In this document: positions 26,485 through 33,848 of the stretch, one piece after another
Position numbering within the stretch: the first letter of the stretch is position 1
Layout: each line of letters starts with the position of its first letter
NCBI GenBank assembly: GCA_038521345.1
Contig: JBCBKU010000012.1
Coordinates: 1-64,000 of the forward strand
DNA length: 64,000 nt
Reading direction: 5' to 3'
From: JBCBKU01 sp038521345
GTDB taxonomy: Bacteria; Pseudomonadota; Alphaproteobacteria; Rhodobacterales; Rhodobacteraceae
Made by a program: the position numbers and the translations under genes
The notes under the pieces: generated by a model
The model's input: the letters and a program-made list of their open reading frames with translations, nothing else
Database searches by the model: none
Told to the model about the DNA's origin: nothing

Positions 26485-26812
26485 CAGTCGTTCCGTTCGT
26501 TTGGGCCCCTCTTTCGGGGCGGTCAGAAATCTGCCTCAAGTTGCCGTACCACTGCCCGGCTTAAGGCGAGACTGCCCGCGCAATACGGCGTTGTTTTGGC
26601 GACACTCCAAGAAAAACTGTACCACCCAAAGGTGGAAGGCGACGGATTCCACCATGGTGTGGATCTGGTGATAACTCTCATGAAATCAATATTTTAGGAG
26701 AAAACTGTGGCAACAGTTCTTCATTGATATGCCCATTGTTCCGGATTCGGCGACACTCGGCATGCCTTGTTTTTGCCATTCTTCGGCGCCGGATGACGCG
26801 GAAAAACAGCCG
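26485..26812. other. Intergenic leader region with hairpins
   Basis: About 330 nt without a recognisable gene. It holds two mutually exclusive hairpins: CCACC-CAAA-GGTGG (26622-26635) and GGTGGAA-9 nt-TTCCACC (26631-26653), which share the GGTGG arm. It also holds AACTGT-GGCA-ACAGTT (26703-26718), which on the minus strand is followed by TTTTCTCC and could end pgeF transcription. The region would be the 5' leader of the small gene at 26335. Confidence 0.5.
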
Positions 26813-27571
26813 CTAGAGACGAATCGCGGACAAGAGACGGCCATAGTCGGCCTCTTTCCGGTGAACGCTGCGGCGGTAGGAGAAAAAGTGGTCAGCGTCG
26901 CGATAGGTGCAGTGGCGCGTCCATTGGGCCGAGCCGATTTCGGCGGCGCGCAGACGGGCGAGGCTGTAGGCCGGAAGATCGAACTGCATCCGGTCGCCAT
27001 GTCCAGCAGCGAAGAACCGTCCGTTGTCCGGATCATCGTCCATGAAACGGTCGAAGAACTCGGGCCCGACCTCGTATGCTGCTTGGCTGATCGTGGGGCC
27101 GATGATGGCGGTGACGTCTTTCCGGGAGGCGCCGAGGCCTTCCATCGCGTCAAGCGTGGCCTCGAGAACACCGCCCAAAGCGCCCCGCCAGCCCGCATGG
27201 GCCGCGCCGATCACGCCGGCCTCGGTGTCGGAAAAAAGCACCGGCTGACAATCGGCTGTCAGGATTCCGAGCGCCAGGCCGGGACGGCTGGTCACCATGG
27301 CGTCGGCATGGGGTTTCGGACCCGGAGGAACGTCCGACACTGAGATGACGTCGGCAGAGTGGACCTGGTGGACCGTGACCAACCGGTCCGGGGTGAGTTC
27401 CATCGCCTCGGCGGCGCGGGCCCGGTTGATCGCGACCATGTCGGCCTGATCCGACGATCCGAGGCCGCAGTTCAATCCTTCGAACACACCGGACGAGGCC
27501 CCGCCCTTGCGGGTGAAAAAACCATGGCGCAACGGCGCAAGATCGTCGGCGGTGATGATCGCGAGGGTCAT
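26813..27571 (-). CDS. pgeF: Peptidoglycan editing factor / laccase-domain protein
   Basis: A 252-residue Cu-oxidase_4 (YfiH) protein. The metal-binding residues are in TVHQVHSADV, LTADCQPVLF and GAAHAGWRGAL, the family's His-Cys-His set. YfiH members act as purine nucleoside phosphorylase/oxidase-like enzymes or clear wrong amino acids from peptidoglycan precursors (PgeF). It follows the methyltransferase gene by 10 nt, the common lgt-midA-pgeF order of alphaproteobacteria. Confidence 0.92.
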   Translation of the reverse strand: MTLAIITADDLAPLRHGFFTRKGGASSGVFEGLNCGLGSSDQADMVAINRARAAEAMELTPDRLVTVHQVHSADVISVSDVPPGPKPHADAMVTSRPGLALGILTADCQPVLFSDTEAGVIGAAHAGWRGALGGVLEATLDAMEGLGASRKDVTAIIGPTISQAAYEVGPEFFDRFMDDDPDNGRFFAAGHGDRMQFDLPAYSLARLRAAEIGSAQWTRHCTYRDADHFFSYRRSVHRKEADYGRLLSAIRL

Positions 27572-27581
27572 GGGGTCGTGG

Positions 27582-28664
27582 TCATGAAGCCGGGTTGTCG
27601 TTTAGACCGGGAAGGGGCGGCGCATCCCCGGCGCGAAGACCGAGGACTTGAAAGAGGGTTCCCATTTCCTCGGGGTGCGTCAACCGGCGATGCGCCGCGA
27701 TGTGCGACTGAAGTGCTTCGCCCCCGAGGTGCGCGCCAAGCGCCCTAGCTCGGGATGTGATCCCGAGTCTTTCCAGAAAGACCCCTTGGGCGGTCAGCGG
27801 CTCGGCAACGGCACCGGCCCGGGTTGCAGCGCGGGCAAGGGCGGCAAAGTCCACATGGGCCGTCAGATCCGCATCACCGGCATCGACGAGCGGATCGACA
27901 GGAGTGTGCCCGCGCACCGCCTGCAACGTGTCGCCGCGGCTGATCCAGCCGCCATAATCGATAATGAGCGCTGCGCCGCCCCATTCGTTCAGCCGATGGC
28001 CAATGTCCGCTGCAACGGCTTCGGCGGGCTGGCAACGCTCGACAAGGTCGCCGAGGCCGGTGTCGGCCAGACGGTGCGCAAGGTCGGGAACGGGGCCGGC
28101 CGGAGCCAGTGCGAAAGCAAGCCCGTCCCCTGATCGCGTCACCATCCGTTCGGCCCAACCAGCCTCTGCCCGGACGTATTGGCGGATTGGCAGCGCGTCG
28201 AAGAACTCGTTGGCGACCAGAAACAACGGATCATCCGGCACATCGGCCAGACTTGACACGAAGGCAGGATTGCAGGGGCGGAGTGCCTCGGCCTGGCGTG
28301 CGCGAAGCGGCGGCGACGCTTCGACCAGCGTGAGGCGTGCCGCAGCTGCGAATCCCGGAACGCGCGAGGCGGCCCGAAGCGCATCGGACATGAGCGTGCC
28401 GCGACCGGGACCCAGTTCCACCAGGGCGAAGGGGTCCGGGCGTCCTTGGTCCAGCCAAACGGTTGCAAGCCACGCCCCGATCAGTTCGCCGAACATCTGG
28501 CTGATCTCGGGCGCCGTGGTAAAATCCCCGGCCGCGCCGAGGGGGTCGCGCGTTGTGTAATAGCCGTGTACCGGATGGGTCAGGCATTCGGCCATGAAAT
28601 CGGCGACGGTGATCGGTCCTGTCTGATCGATCCGCTCGGCCAGAACCATGGCCAGGGGCGTCAT
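27582..28664 (-). CDS. SAM-dependent methyltransferase, MidA/NDUFAF7 family
   Basis: A 360-residue protein. GYYTTRDPLGAAGDFTTAPEISQMFGE is, in pieces, the signature of the family; VELGPGRGTLM binds SAM. The mitochondrial homologue NDUFAF7 methylates an arginine of complex I subunit NDUFS2, so a role in respiratory complex assembly is plausible. ATG 28664 overlaps the lgt stop by four bases (ATGA). Confidence 0.9.
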   Translation of the reverse strand: MTPLAMVLAERIDQTGPITVADFMAECLTHPVHGYYTTRDPLGAAGDFTTAPEISQMFGELIGAWLATVWLDQGRPDPFALVELGPGRGTLMSDALRAASRVPGFAAAARLTLVEASPPLRARQAEALRPCNPAFVSSLADVPDDPLFLVANEFFDALPIRQYVRAEAGWAERMVTRSGDGLAFALAPAGPVPDLAHRLADTGLGDLVERCQPAEAVAADIGHRLNEWGGAALIIDYGGWISRGDTLQAVRGHTPVDPLVDAGDADLTAHVDFAALARAATRAGAVAEPLTAQGVFLERLGITSRARALGAHLGGEALQSHIAAHRRLTHPEEMGTLFQVLGLRAGDAPPLPGLNDNPAS

Positions 28665-29557
28665 ACGTAGCGCGGGTGCGGGCGGTAGGCCCAGGCGATG
28701 AAGCCTAGTCCGATCAGGATCATGGGTAGCGACAGAAGCTGGCCCATCTGAAGCCCGAAATCGCCCCAGTAGATCGCGTAGCCCATCGGGTTCTCGGCTG
28801 TGATGAACTGAAGATCGGCTTGCCGGAAATACTCCACGATAAACCGCCCCACCCCGTATCCGGTGAGAAAGACGCCAAGGGTGAACCCGGGCCGCTTGAG
28901 TGCGCCGCGCCGCCAGACAAGCCAGAGGATGAACGCGCCAAGGATCAGGCCCTCGAGGACGGCCTCGTAGAGCTGCGACGGATGACGCGCGCAGATGCCC
29001 TCGATCCCCGGGCAAATATGCGACCTCGGGTCCGGAAAGACGAAGGCCCAGGGAACGTCGGTGCCGCGGCCCCAAAGCTCTCCGTTGATGAAGTTGGCGA
29101 CCCGACCCAGAAAAAGACCCGGAGGCGTCGCCAGCCCCACGAGGTCGCCAAGCGAAAGCATGGGCAACTTGTTCTTCAGCGCAAAGGCGATGATGGCCAC
29201 GATCACGCCAATCAGCCCGCCGTGAAACGCCATGCCGCCCTGCCACACATAAAGGATCTCGTGCGGGTTCTGGAGGTAGTAGCCGGGATTGTAGAAAATC
29301 ACGAAGCCGAGCCGGCCGCCAAGGATCACGCCCACGATGACCCACGTGATGAAATCGTCGACTTCGCGCGGCGTGATCGGGGCAATGTCCCGGCGCCAGA
29401 GCCGGTCTTCCCAGACCGCCGACACGGCCATGCGCCAGCCGATGATGATGCCGACGATATAGGCCATCGCGTACCAGCGGATGGCCACCTGAATTCCGAA
29501 CAACTCGAAATCCACGATGTTGGGCCCGATCTCGGGAAAGGGAAGCGCGAACACCAT
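28661..29557 (-). CDS. lgt: Prolipoprotein diacylglyceryl transferase
   Basis: Inner membrane enzyme that adds diacylglycerol to the lipobox cysteine of prolipoproteins. The 298-residue protein has seven helices and the Lgt signature GRVANFINGELWGR (about residue 151). HGGLIG supplies the catalytic His. First gene of lgt-midA-pgeF; it serves the several lipoproteins in this window. Confidence 0.96.
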   Translation of the reverse strand: MVFALPFPEIGPNIVDFELFGIQVAIRWYAMAYIVGIIIGWRMAVSAVWEDRLWRRDIAPITPREVDDFITWVIVGVILGGRLGFVIFYNPGYYLQNPHEILYVWQGGMAFHGGLIGVIVAIIAFALKNKLPMLSLGDLVGLATPPGLFLGRVANFINGELWGRGTDVPWAFVFPDPRSHICPGIEGICARHPSQLYEAVLEGLILGAFILWLVWRRGALKRPGFTLGVFLTGYGVGRFIVEYFRQADLQFITAENPMGYAIYWGDFGLQMGQLLSLPMILIGLGFIAWAYRPHPRYV

Positions 29558-29648
29558 GCGCGCATTGGGCCGTGCCCGGAGGCGAAGTCAACCTTGAGGA
29601 ATGGGCGCGGCCGATCATATTGAAGGGAGACCCGAGATGGAGGTGTGC

Positions 29649-29912
29649 ATGCAGACCCGGAACAAGGTGCTCGACGACCTGTCGCAGCTGATGACGAATG
29701 CCATGGGCGTAGCGCAGGGCGCGCGTGAAGAGGCGGAAACCGCGATGAAAGGCTGGATTGACCGGTGGCTGGCCGAACGCGATTTCGTGACCCGTGAAGA
29801 ATTCGACGCGGTCCGAGCCATGGCGCAAAAGGCGCGCGAGGAAAACGACGCGTTGAAGGCCCGCCTGGATGCGCTTGAGGCTGGCGGCGCGGCTGCGGCC
29901 AAGAAAGACTAA
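29649..29912 (+). CDS. UbiK-type accessory factor (BMFP family)
   Basis: An 87-residue helical protein of the YqiC/UbiK family: N-terminal LDDLSQLMTNAMGVAQGAREE, C-terminal coiled coil FVTREEFDAVRAMAQKAREE. E. coli UbiK aids aerobic ubiquinone synthesis and binds membranes. ATG 29649 has GGAGG five nt upstream; ATG 29637 and 29601 are less conserved alternatives. Divergent from lgt. Confidence 0.87.
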   Translation: MQTRNKVLDDLSQLMTNAMGVAQGAREEAETAMKGWIDRWLAERDFVTREEFDAVRAMAQKAREENDALKARLDALEAGGAAAAKKD

Positions 29913-29971
29913 GCCTGCGGGGCGCGATCGCCCCGGTTATCCGCCCATTAATCCCTGGTCGGCAAGGATGA

Positions 29972-30004
29972 GGCGCGTCCCGCGAGGGACGCGCCGTTCT
30001 TGTT
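29972..30004 (+). terminator. Terminator after the UbiK-like gene
   Basis: Perfect 10-bp stem GGCGCGTCCC / GGGACGCGCC with a GCGA tetraloop, followed by the modest tail GTTCTTGTTC. Confidence 0.7.
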
Positions 30005-30165
30005 CGTCGAAACATGGGGATTTCGTGAAACTATCACTTTACAAGACCGGCGGTTGCCAGCACCATATGTTGTAAGGTCTGAGACAGAAATCGCCGGACC
30101 TTGAGCAGGCACCAAGCCATAGTGGGACAGATAACCCGCGGGCAGTCACATATACGAGGCCGCAG

Positions 30166-30669
30166 ATGTCGTATTCCGAGCAGTACTTGTCGACCGAAGA
30201 CCTCCATCCGATCGATATCGTCGAACACTTGGCAGAGCACCACGAGTGGGACTTTGACCGCGTCGCCGACGACCAGATCGCCATGGCCGTCGTCGGGCAG
30301 TGGCGGACCTACTCGATCACCCTTGCATGGTCGGGCCATGACGAGACGCTGCGCCTGATCTGCACATTCGAGATGGAGCCGCCGGAAGAACGGATGCCGG
30401 CCATCTACGAGACCCTGAACCGCTGCAACGACAATTGCTGGGTGGGGGCGTTCACCTATTGGGCCGAGCAGCGGCTGATGGTTTATCGCTACGGCCTTGT
30501 TCTGGCAGGCAATCAGGTGGCGGGCCCGGAGCAGATCGACACGTTGATCGGCACCGCAGTGATGGCTGCGGAACGCTATTATCCCGCATTCCAACTGGTC
30601 GCCTGGGGCGACCGCACGGCGGAAGAGGCGATGCAGGTCGCCATTGCCGAGGCCTACGGCCGGGCGTAA
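30166..30669 (+). CDS. YbjN domain-containing protein
   Basis: A 167-residue soluble protein of the YbjN/type III secretion chaperone-like fold: alternating strands (WRTYSITLAW, LRLICTFEME) and CNDNCWVGAF. YbjN has been linked to stress and motility in E. coli, but the function here is unknown. It precedes proC by 37 nt, an arrangement usual in this family, and follows a terminator, so it starts the YbjN-proC-csaA operon. Confidence 0.8.
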   Translation: MSYSEQYLSTEDLHPIDIVEHLAEHHEWDFDRVADDQIAMAVVGQWRTYSITLAWSGHDETLRLICTFEMEPPEERMPAIYETLNRCNDNCWVGAFTYWAEQRLMVYRYGLVLAGNQVAGPEQIDTLIGTAVMAAERYYPAFQLVAWGDRTAEEAMQVAIAEAYGRA

Positions 30670-30706
30670 ACTTTTTCCCCGGATCTAAGAGACCCGGGGG
30701 GAATTC

Positions 30707-31519
30707 ATGACACTGGACGATGTGAACCGGCACGGGCTGGTTCTTCTGGGCTGCGGCCGGATGGGCTCGGCCATGTTGGCCGGCTGGCTGGACCGGGGTG
30801 TCACGCCGGATGCCGTCTGGGTCAACGAACCTCATCCCTCGGACTGGCTTCTGGGAACCGGCGTCCATCTGAACGCTGGCCTTCCCGAGCGCCCTTCCGT
30901 GGCCGTCGTCGCGGTCAAGCCGCAGATGATGGGGGCGGCGCTGCCCGCTATGGCGGCGTTGGGCGGCGGCGGGACCCTGATCGTGTCGGTGGCGGCCGGG
31001 ACGCCGATCCGGGCGTTCGAGGCCGCCTTCGGCGACGGCACGCCGGTCGTTCGCGCCATGCCCAACACACCAGCCGCCATTGGGCGGGGCATCACCGCCA
31101 TCGTGGGGAACTTTGCGGCCGGAGAGGCGGGGCTGACACTGGCAGAGACGTTGCTGGGCGCGGTCGGTGCGGTCCTCCGCCTTGAGAGCGAGGCGCAAAT
31201 GGACGCTGTTACTGCGGTATCCGGATCGGGTCCGGCATATGTCTTTCACCTGATCGAGGCGATGACGGCCGCCGGAACGGCGGAAGGTCTGCCGCCGGAT
31301 CTTGCGTTGCGGCTGGCCACGGCGACGGTTGCCGGGGCGGGGGCCCTCGCGGAAGGATCGGGTGAAACCCCGGACGCACTGCGCGTGGCGGTCACGAGCC
31401 CCAAGGGTACGACCGAGGCGGCGTTGGACGTTCTCATGGACACCGAAACCGGTCTTGAACCGCTGATGCGCAAGGCGGTGGCCGCGGCGGCGGACCGCAG
31501 CCGCGTCCTCGGCTCATGA
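30707..31519 (+). CDS. proC: Pyrroline-5-carboxylate reductase
   Basis: Last step of proline synthesis, NADPH-dependent. The 270-residue protein has the Rossmann motif VLLGCGRMGSAM, AVKPQMM, RAMPNTPA and the signature VSGSGPAYVFHLIEA. GGGGGGAATTC precedes ATG 30707. It overlaps csaA by ATGA. Confidence 0.95.
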   Translation: MTLDDVNRHGLVLLGCGRMGSAMLAGWLDRGVTPDAVWVNEPHPSDWLLGTGVHLNAGLPERPSVAVVAVKPQMMGAALPAMAALGGGGTLIVSVAAGTPIRAFEAAFGDGTPVVRAMPNTPAAIGRGITAIVGNFAAGEAGLTLAETLLGAVGAVLRLESEAQMDAVTAVSGSGPAYVFHLIEAMTAAGTAEGLPPDLALRLATATVAGAGALAEGSGETPDALRVAVTSPKGTTEAALDVLMDTETGLEPLMRKAVAAAADRSRVLGS

Positions 31520-31878
31520 TCAGTTGGGATGACTTTGCAAAGGTCGACATCCGTGTCGGCCGGGTGGAACGGGCCGAGCCCTTTCCCGAAGCGCGCAAGC
31601 CGGCGCTGAAGCTTTGGGTCGATTACGGCCCCGAGATCGGGGTGAAGAAAAGCTCGGCGCAGATCACGGTTCACTATACCCCCGAGACTCTGGTCGGGCG
31701 GCTGGTTCTCGGGGTGGTGAATTTTCCGCCGCGCCAGATCGGGCCGTTCCTGTCCGAGGCACTGGTGCTTGGTCTGCCGGACGCGGATGGTGCCGTTGTT
31801 CTGATTGGGCCCGATGGTGGTGTTCCGATGGGGCAATCGGCGCTTGCCGAAATCCCTGTGGGCGGGCGCCTGTTCTAG
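31516..31878 (+). CDS. CsaA-like tRNA-binding protein
   Basis: A 120-residue OB-fold protein of the tRNA_bind/CsaA family: DFAKVDIRVGRVERAE is the first strand and VGVVNF-like LGVVNFPPRQIGPF the second. CsaA dimers bind tRNA acceptor ends and have chaperone activity. ATG 31516 overlaps proC (ATGA). Confidence 0.9.
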   Translation: MISWDDFAKVDIRVGRVERAEPFPEARKPALKLWVDYGPEIGVKKSSAQITVHYTPETLVGRLVLGVVNFPPRQIGPFLSEALVLGLPDADGAVVLIGPDGGVPMGQSALAEIPVGGRLF

Positions 31879-31982
31879 GCCGAGACGCGGCACAACGCGG
31901 ACTGCAAAGGCGATCGGCCGTTACGCGTTCCCTTGTCGGGCCCCGCGTCCCCACACGCGGTCGCGCAACGCGCCGTACCCTT

Positions 31983-32045
31983 CCCCAGGGCCTGGGGCGG
32001 CCCCGATACCAACTAAGCGCCTGGGACGTGGCGTCCCGAGCGCTT
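31983..32045 (+). other. Two adjacent strong hairpins downstream of csaA
   Basis: CCCCAGG / CCTGGGG around a single G (31983-31997), then AAGCGC-GGGACG / CGTCCC-GCGCTT with a CT/GA internal loop and TGG loop (32015-32045), followed by TTGATA. They may terminate the proC operon, and mark the left edge of the regulator/toxin segment. The rest of 31879-32100 shows nothing else. Confidence 0.55.
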
Positions 32046-32089
32046 TGATACTGACATCGGGTTTTCAATAGCTTAATGGGAAACGACGA

Positions 32090-32100
32090 GGGAAATTCCC
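32090..32100 (+). promoter_or_regulatory. 11-bp palindrome over the ribosome site of the 32101 gene
   Basis: GGGAAATTCCC is a perfect palindrome immediately before the ATG and overlaps the ribosome site GAGGGA. It may be an operator or reduce translation. Confidence 0.4.
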
Positions 32101-32574
32101 ATGGAGACGCGCGTGGGGCGGGCTGCATCATACCTGAAGAAACACACTGAAGCGTTGGTCAAGGCGGTGGGCGTAGAACGCTCGGCCGAAGTGACCGGCA
32201 AGTCGAAGGCGACCCTCGGGCGCTACTATGCGGATCTGGACGAGCATGCGACGCGTTTCATGCCCATCGACACCGTTGCAGAACTTGAGGCCGAGGCGGG
32301 CTATCCGCATGTCACCACCGCGTTGTGCGAATTGGCCGGCGTAACCGTCAGCTTTGGCAAGGACCGCCCGAACACGGATCCTGATGGATCGGTGAACGCG
32401 GATGTCATCGCGCTATCCCAGCGGTTTGCCATGCTGATGAGCGAGTATCACCAGGCCATCGAAGACGGTACGATTACAATCAACGAGGCCAAGCGGCTTT
32501 TGTCGGAGACGATCGCGCTTCAGCACGTCCTGATGGAGATGAAGCTGCATCTGGAAGACGATACGTCGAACTAG
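32101..32574 (+). CDS. Putative phage-type regulator (HTH-like)
   Basis: A 157-residue protein. Residues 24-45 (VERSAEVTGKSKATLGRYYAD) look like a helix-turn-helix, and the C-terminal third is helical (INEAKRLLSETIALQ). The layout resembles phage CII-like regulators, but I cannot name the family. It directly precedes the toxin-antitoxin pair; none of its neighbours left is mobile. A palindrome covers its ribosome site, consistent with self-control. Confidence 0.6.
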   Translation: METRVGRAASYLKKHTEALVKAVGVERSAEVTGKSKATLGRYYADLDEHATRFMPIDTVAELEAEAGYPHVTTALCELAGVTVSFGKDRPNTDPDGSVNADVIALSQRFAMLMSEYHQAIEDGTITINEAKRLLSETIALQHVLMEMKLHLEDDTSN

Positions 32575-32688
32575 CCCCGCAGGCTTTGACTGGCCCCTCT
32601 GGCGAAACAGTCGAGTTGCGCTTTTGCATCGGCCATCCCCTACATCTTGTGTTTTGCGCCTCAAAAACCTTGTATGTGTGAATTTTTC

Positions 32689-32726
32689 TTGACAATAATG
32701 CACCTGTGAGTACGTTCACTGCTCAC
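32689..32726 (+). promoter_or_regulatory. Promoter and inverted-repeat operator of the toxin-antitoxin operon
   Basis: TTGACA (32689-32694) and TACGTT (32711-32716), 16 nt apart. An inverted repeat GTGAG (32706-32710) / CTCAC (32722-32726) with 11-nt spacing, and inside it TGA-6 nt-TCA, cover the -10. The surrounding 60 nt are A/T-rich. Antitoxins of this class repress their own promoters through such repeats. Confidence 0.55.
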
Positions 32727-32744
32727 TTGGTGTTAGGGAATACA

Positions 32745-33134
32745 ATGACTGCAACGATTGAACGGGCTGGCACGATGGATGCCGATAACAAGGCCCGCGT
32801 TTTGACGGAAGCCACCCTTAGGGCTGCCGAAATTCTTGGGATTAGCAATAAAGAACTTGCCGGTATTCTTGGCGTCTCGCCGTCCTTCGTTTCAAAGCTG
32901 AAGTCTAGGGCTTCGGCGCTCGACATGAACAGCAAGCAAGCCGAGTTGGCAGCGCATTTCGTCAGGGCCTTCCGGTCGCTTGACGCCATCGTTGGCGGTG
33001 ACGAGGCGACCGCGCAGTCTTGGCTGCGCAACGAGAACACGGCGCTTGAGGCCGTGCCGATCGATCGGTTGCAACGGATCGACGGACTTCTGGACGTGGT
33101 GGCGTATCTGGATCAGCGGCGTGCGCCAATCTGA
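32745..33134 (+). CDS. Xre/MbcA/ParS family antitoxin
   Basis: A 129-residue antitoxin. The Xre-type helix-turn-helix covers residues 33-56 (ISNKELAGILGVSPSFVSKL) and the C-terminal DUF2384 region covers 75-125 (FVRAFRSLDAIVGGDE, later VPIDRLQ). It should neutralise the RES toxin encoded next and repress the operon. ATG 32745 has AGGGA six nt upstream; a GTG at 32706 in frame would fall inside the promoter, so I reject it. It overlaps the toxin by 14 nt. Confidence 0.82.
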   Translation: MTATIERAGTMDADNKARVLTEATLRAAEILGISNKELAGILGVSPSFVSKLKSRASALDMNSKQAELAAHFVRAFRSLDAIVGGDEATAQSWLRNENTALEAVPIDRLQRIDGLLDVVAYLDQRRAPI

Positions 33135-33843
33135 TTTGCGCCCGTTCAAGGGCACGGCGTGGCGGTTCGTGGAAGATCAGAACACCTCGTCAACGATGAA
33201 ACTGGTCTCGAGCGTGGCCGATCAGGAGACGCTTGAGCACTTGTTGGACGACAGCAAGCCAGCGGTTCCGGCTGCGTGCAGACACCTGCACTACCTCCTT
33301 TTCACGCCCTTTCGCTATCGGGCCCGGTCCGCGACGCGGTTCCGGCGGAAGGGAGAAAGGTTGGGCGTGTTCTATGCCGCCGAAAGCGTCGAGGTGTGTG
33401 GGGCGGAGATGGCATTTTACCGTCTCCTCTTCTTCCTTGAGAGCCCGGACACCACACCGACGCAACGCCCGTTCGAGATGACCGCTTTCAAAGTCGGGCT
33501 GGCCGCGACCCGCTCGGTCCGGTTGGCAGAGGCTGTCCCGCCGACAGAAATGGCGAGTTACACCGATCCGGTGGAGTACTCGGCTTGCTATCGCTTCGTC
33601 GACGATGCGCGCAAAGAGGCCGCCGAGATCATAGAGTACCCATCGGTCCGGTCGCCGGGGGGGACGAATTACGCGGTTCTGGACTGTGCCGTTTTCGAAC
33701 CGACCCGCCCCATCGACCTGCAAGGGTGGTGGTTTCGGATCACCAAGGACCGGGTGTTCGCGCAACGCCGGTTCGGCGTTGAGAGCATGGAGTTCGCATT
33801 CGAGGATTTCGCGAGCGATCCACGCATCGCCGAACGTTTGTAG
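33121..33843 (+). CDS. RES domain toxin (NAD-degrading)
   Basis: A 240-residue RES-family protein. TAWRFVEDQ opens it, HYLLFTPFRYR leads to the active-site region with Arg73 or Arg75 (TRFRRKGER), Tyr85 (GVFYAAES) and Glu96 (GAEMAFYR). RES toxins such as MbcT degrade NAD+ by phosphorolysis, and ParT ADP-ribosylates targets. GTG 33121 is the only suitable start and overlaps the antitoxin. It ends five bases from the convergent carB end. Confidence 0.85.
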   Translation: MRQSDLRPFKGTAWRFVEDQNTSSTMKLVSSVADQETLEHLLDDSKPAVPAACRHLHYLLFTPFRYRARSATRFRRKGERLGVFYAAESVEVCGAEMAFYRLLFFLESPDTTPTQRPFEMTAFKVGLAATRSVRLAEAVPPTEMASYTDPVEYSACYRFVDDARKEAAEIIEYPSVRSPGGTNYAVLDCAVFEPTRPIDLQGWWFRITKDRVFAQRRFGVESMEFAFEDFASDPRIAERL

Positions 33844-33848
33844 CTGCG

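Noticed and set aside
32706..32744. GTG 32706 as the antitoxin start
   Set aside because: It would place the first 13 codons on the promoter and operator, and it lacks a ribosome site, unlike ATG 32745.
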